Positions 6,736 through 8,482 of a DNA stretch of 8,482 nt are shown here, piece after piece (within the stretch, counting starts at the first letter, position 1; every line of letters starts with the position of its first letter). The DNA is taken from contig DLGT01000139.1 in the NCBI GenBank assembly GCA_002482845.1, forward strand, positions 1 to 8,482. Direction: 5' to 3'. The notes beneath the pieces were generated by a model. That model had not been told where the DNA came from. It saw only the letters and a program-made list of their open reading frames with translations, and ran no database searches. Origin of the DNA: Saprospiraceae bacterium UBA7687. GTDB taxonomy: Bacteria; Bacteroidota; Bacteroidia; Chitinophagales; Saprospiraceae. The position numbers were made by a program, and so were the translations under genes.

Positions 6736-6770
6736 TGAATTTGCAAGACCATTGTCATCTGATAATGGTC
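6726..6770 (-). terminator. Possible terminator of the minus-strand gene (two hairpins, then T-rich)
   Basis: Reading the minus strand, a 10-bp stem with one G-T pair (6761-6770 with 6747-6756, 4-nt loop) covers the last codons and the TGA stop of the gene. A second inverted repeat follows (GCAAATT and AATTTGC, 6730-6744, single central base). It leads directly into TTTT (6726-6729 on the + strand as AAAA). The second stem is AT-rich and the T-run is short, so the call is tentative. Confidence 0.35.
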
Positions 6771-8482
6771 ACATCTCCATATTTTGATATTACAGTTCCA
6801 TCTGTTAGTATTAACTGAGCAGAATAAGTGTATACTCCAGGCGTAAGATTTTTCCCTTGGTATTTGCCATCCCATCCTTGGGTAGGCTCGTTCGGTGGAA
6901 AGGATTTGCGGTGGAAAACTTGATTGCCCCATCTGTCGTAAACTGATAGGTCTTGTATGATGCTGATACTTGATCCGTAAAAGGTGAATTGGCTATTGGG
7001 ACCGTCAGGACTTATGATGTTCGGGACGTGAATGTCTGTGTCTATGCTGATGGTGAGATAGAGATAATGGATGGAATCACAACGCACATCTGTGCTGAAA
7101 GTCTCGGTGTAGATCCCGGACGTCTCATAGGTGGTATTGTTGATGGGCCAAAAGTAGGGTTCATTTGTGATGATGGTATCTCTGTACTCAAACTCTGGGT
7201 GGATGGTCACATCAAGGGTGATGATGGAATCACATCCTTCTCGTGTACGTAGTGTCACCGAGTGTTGGCCACTTTGCGTATAGGTTTGGTTATTTATGGT
7301 CCAAAGGTATTTTGCACATGCTTCTGCTGTGGTTTCTTGATTATATTCGGGATGGATGGTGAGATCGAGGCGGTAGGTGGAGTCACAACCTTGGGCATTG
7401 GTGTACACGGCTTGGTACGTGCCTGAATGTGTGTATGCTTCACCTGTGACTGGCCAAAGGTAGGTGCCACAAGCAGATAGTGTGTTTTCGTTTCTATCTG
7501 CGGATATAGTAAGGTTAAGATTTATGGTGGAGTCACATCCATTTTTGCTTTGTAAATCGAAGGTATAAGTGCCACTTTCTGTGATCGTCTGACCTTGGTA
7601 AATAAGGCTGTCACATGCGGTGGTGGTGATGTCTGTACTGCTTTCTGGATGGACAGTGAGATTGAGTGTGATGGTAGAGTCACAACCGAAAGCTGTTTGT
7701 GTTTGGTAAGTATAACTACCACTTTGGGCATAAACGTCTCCTTGCCAAATGTAAATACCACAAGCAGTCTCGGTGGTGGATATATTCTGTGATGAGTGGA
7801 TGGTGAGGTTGAGCGTGCTGATGCTGTCACAACCGAAAATATTGGTCGCTGTGGTGAAGTAAGTTCCACTTTGGTCATATGTTGTGCCACTCCAAGTGTA
7901 AGCGTCACATGCTGTCTGAGTGGTTGTATTGTTGCTATTAGGATGGATGGTAAGGGCTAGCGTTGTGGTGCTATCACAACCAAAGATGTTTTGAGTTTGG
8001 TAGGTGTAGGTTCCACTTTCTGTGTAGGTTGTGCCATTCCAAATGTATGGATCGCAAGAGCTGAATGATATTGCTTCCTGACTTGATGGATGGATGGTGA
8101 GCGCTAGTGTAGCGATGGAATCACAATTTAAGACGCTAAGTGTCTGATAGTCGTAACTACCTGACTCCGTATAGGTGATGCCATTCCAAGTGTAAGCATC
8201 ACATTGGGTCTCTTGTATACTCTCGGTGATGGTGGGATGGATGGTGAGATTGAGCGTAGCGATGCTGTCACATCCATAAATATTGGTTGTCGGGTATGTA
8301 TATATCCCACTTTGGGCAAAGGTCTGACCATTCCAAGTGTAGGCTTCACAAGTGGTGAAGTTGATATTTTTTTGGGAAGATGGGTAGATGGTAAGATTTA
8401 AGGTCTCTGTGCTGTCGCAATTGTAGATATTAGTAGTCATGTAGGTGTAGAAGCCTGAATTGTCGTAGGTGGTACCATTCCA
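6755..8482 (-). CDS. Tandem 49-residue Cys-module protein with T9SS sorting domain (5' end outside the window)
   Basis: The frame is open to the right edge, so 575 C-terminal residues are visible and the start is missing; the ATG at 8438-8440 lies inside a repeat and is not the start. The protein is a chain of modules of the form C-x-x-Y-x-W-x-G-x-x-Y-x-x-S-G-x-Y, then G-C-D-S-x-x-x-L-x-L-T-I-H-P, nine complete or near-complete and one partial. The last 91 residues are a gliding motility-associated sorting domain with YDRWGNQVF, WDGKYQGK, GVYTY and YGDVTIIR. Export through the T9SS follows from that family. An elongated extracellular stalk, perhaps adhesive, is inferred from the repeats; two Cys per module suggest disulfides. 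No enzyme domain is seen. The same modules occur, more diverged, in the convergent gene. A frame this long and free of stops argues against a pseudogene. Confidence 0.93.
   Translation of the reverse strand, partial: WNGTTYDNSGFYTYMTTNIYNCDSTETLNLTIYPSSQKNINFTTCEAYTWNGQTFAQSGIYTYPTTNIYGCDSIATLNLTIHPTITESIQETQCDAYTWNGITYTESGSYDYQTLSVLNCDSIATLALTIHPSSQEAISFSSCDPYIWNGTTYTESGTYTYQTQNIFGCDSTTTLALTIHPNSNNTTTQTACDAYTWSGTTYDQSGTYFTTATNIFGCDSISTLNLTIHSSQNISTTETACGIYIWQGDVYAQSGSYTYQTQTAFGCDSTITLNLTVHPESSTDITTTACDSLIYQGQTITESGTYTFDLQSKNGCDSTINLNLTISADRNENTLSACGTYLWPVTGEAYTHSGTYQAVYTNAQGCDSTYRLDLTIHPEYNQETTAEACAKYLWTINNQTYTQSGQHSVTLRTREGCDSIITLDVTIHPEFEYRDTIITNEPYFWPINNTTYETSGIYTETFSTDVRCDSIHYLYLTISIDTDIHVPNIISPDGPNSQFTFYGSSISIIQDLSVYDRWGNQVFHRKSFPPNEPTQGWDGKYQGKNLTPGVYTYSAQLILTDGTVISKYGDVTIIR
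6758..7030 (-). other. Type IX secretion sorting domain of the minus-strand gene
   Basis: The 91 residues start HVPNIISPDG and end YGDVTIIR. Against the other gene's domain the blocks YDRWGNQVF, WDGxYQGK, GVYxY and YGDVT are shared, while the segment before YDRWGN is poorly conserved. This is the CHU_C / TIGR04131 pattern. Confidence 0.92.
7031..8482 (-). repeat. Tandem repeat region, 147-bp unit (49 residues)
   Basis: In order from the N-terminus, module boundaries set at the first Cys are: a partial module 8351-8482; five units of exactly 147 bp (8204-8350, 8057-8203, 7910-8056, 7763-7909, 7616-7762); then 7472-7615 (48 residues), 7319-7471 (51), 7163-7318 (52) and a final 7031-7162 (44). 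The five outer units keep an exact period and are closer to each other than the inner ones near the sorting domain. The last module has lost its first Cys (EPYFW where others have CxxYxW). DNA identity between units is only moderate, so the duplication is not fresh. Confidence 0.9.

Noticed and set aside
6433..6738. Small open frames on both strands of the second intergenic block (66, 80 and 90 residues)
   Set aside because: They run through palindromes and dispersed-repeat words, overlap each other on opposite strands, show no recognisable domain or signal, and have no convincing start context.
7522..7908. 128-residue open frame in another frame of the repeat region
   Set aside because: It is an alternative frame of the 147-bp tandem repeats and is repetitive only because the true coding repeats are; the true frame carries conserved Cys, Trp and sorting-domain residues.
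7031..8482. Periodic repeats considered as a CRISPR array
   Set aside because: The 147-bp period, protein-coding continuity and conserved residues across the whole unit do not fit short repeats with unrelated spacers.

Overview
The window looks like chromosomal DNA from a member of the Bacteroidota, most likely a gliding or surface-attached lineage such as the Saprospiria or a relative; the exact group cannot be fixed from sequence alone. The reasons are two very large secreted proteins that end in the gliding-motility-type C-terminal sorting domain (shared YDRWGNQVF, WDGxYQGK, GVYxY and YGDVTxxR blocks) used by the type IX secretion system (T9SS), AT-rich DNA, a start region without a Shine-Dalgarno sequence, and a weak match to the Bacteroidota promoter pattern (TTG, 19 bases, TAnnTTTG).

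Layout. Bases 1-365 are non-coding and consist of pieces of a dispersed repeat family, named here Q (about 160 bp, starting with an 8-bp-stem hairpin) and P (about 80-110 bp, with a GATGCCGCTGAAGCTGCAC core). Bases 366-616 are a unique, very AT-rich leader with a candidate promoter and a perfect 9-bp inverted repeat. Bases 617-6052 (+) encode an 1811-residue modular secreted protein: signal peptide, seven-bladed SBBP-like beta-propeller, two Cys-containing modules, a MopE-like acidic motif, an FG-GAP/VCBS propeller, Ig/PKD-like domains, four more Cys modules, two further Ig-like domains and the T9SS sorting domain. Bases 6053-6754 are a second non-coding block with further P and Q copies in the same orientation, a 16-bp tandem repeat, a pair of related mini-hairpins 50 bp apart, and several other palindromes. 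Bases 6755-8482 (-) hold the 3' part of a second T9SS-sorted protein, built almost entirely of about ten tandem 49-residue Cys modules; its start lies beyond the right edge.

How it fits together. The two genes converge, use the same sorting domain and share one module family, so they probably encode cell-surface or released adhesin- or matrix-like proteins exported by the same machinery. No enzymatic domain is visible in either. The first gene is bracketed by direct copies of the composite repeat, and its 5' part is clearly more AT-rich than its 3' part, with a switch near base 3100. Together these suggest a locus shaped by recombination and domain shuffling. I did not find a defence system, mobile-element transposase, RNA gene or CRISPR array. 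The least explained parts are the structured repeats in the two intergenic blocks.
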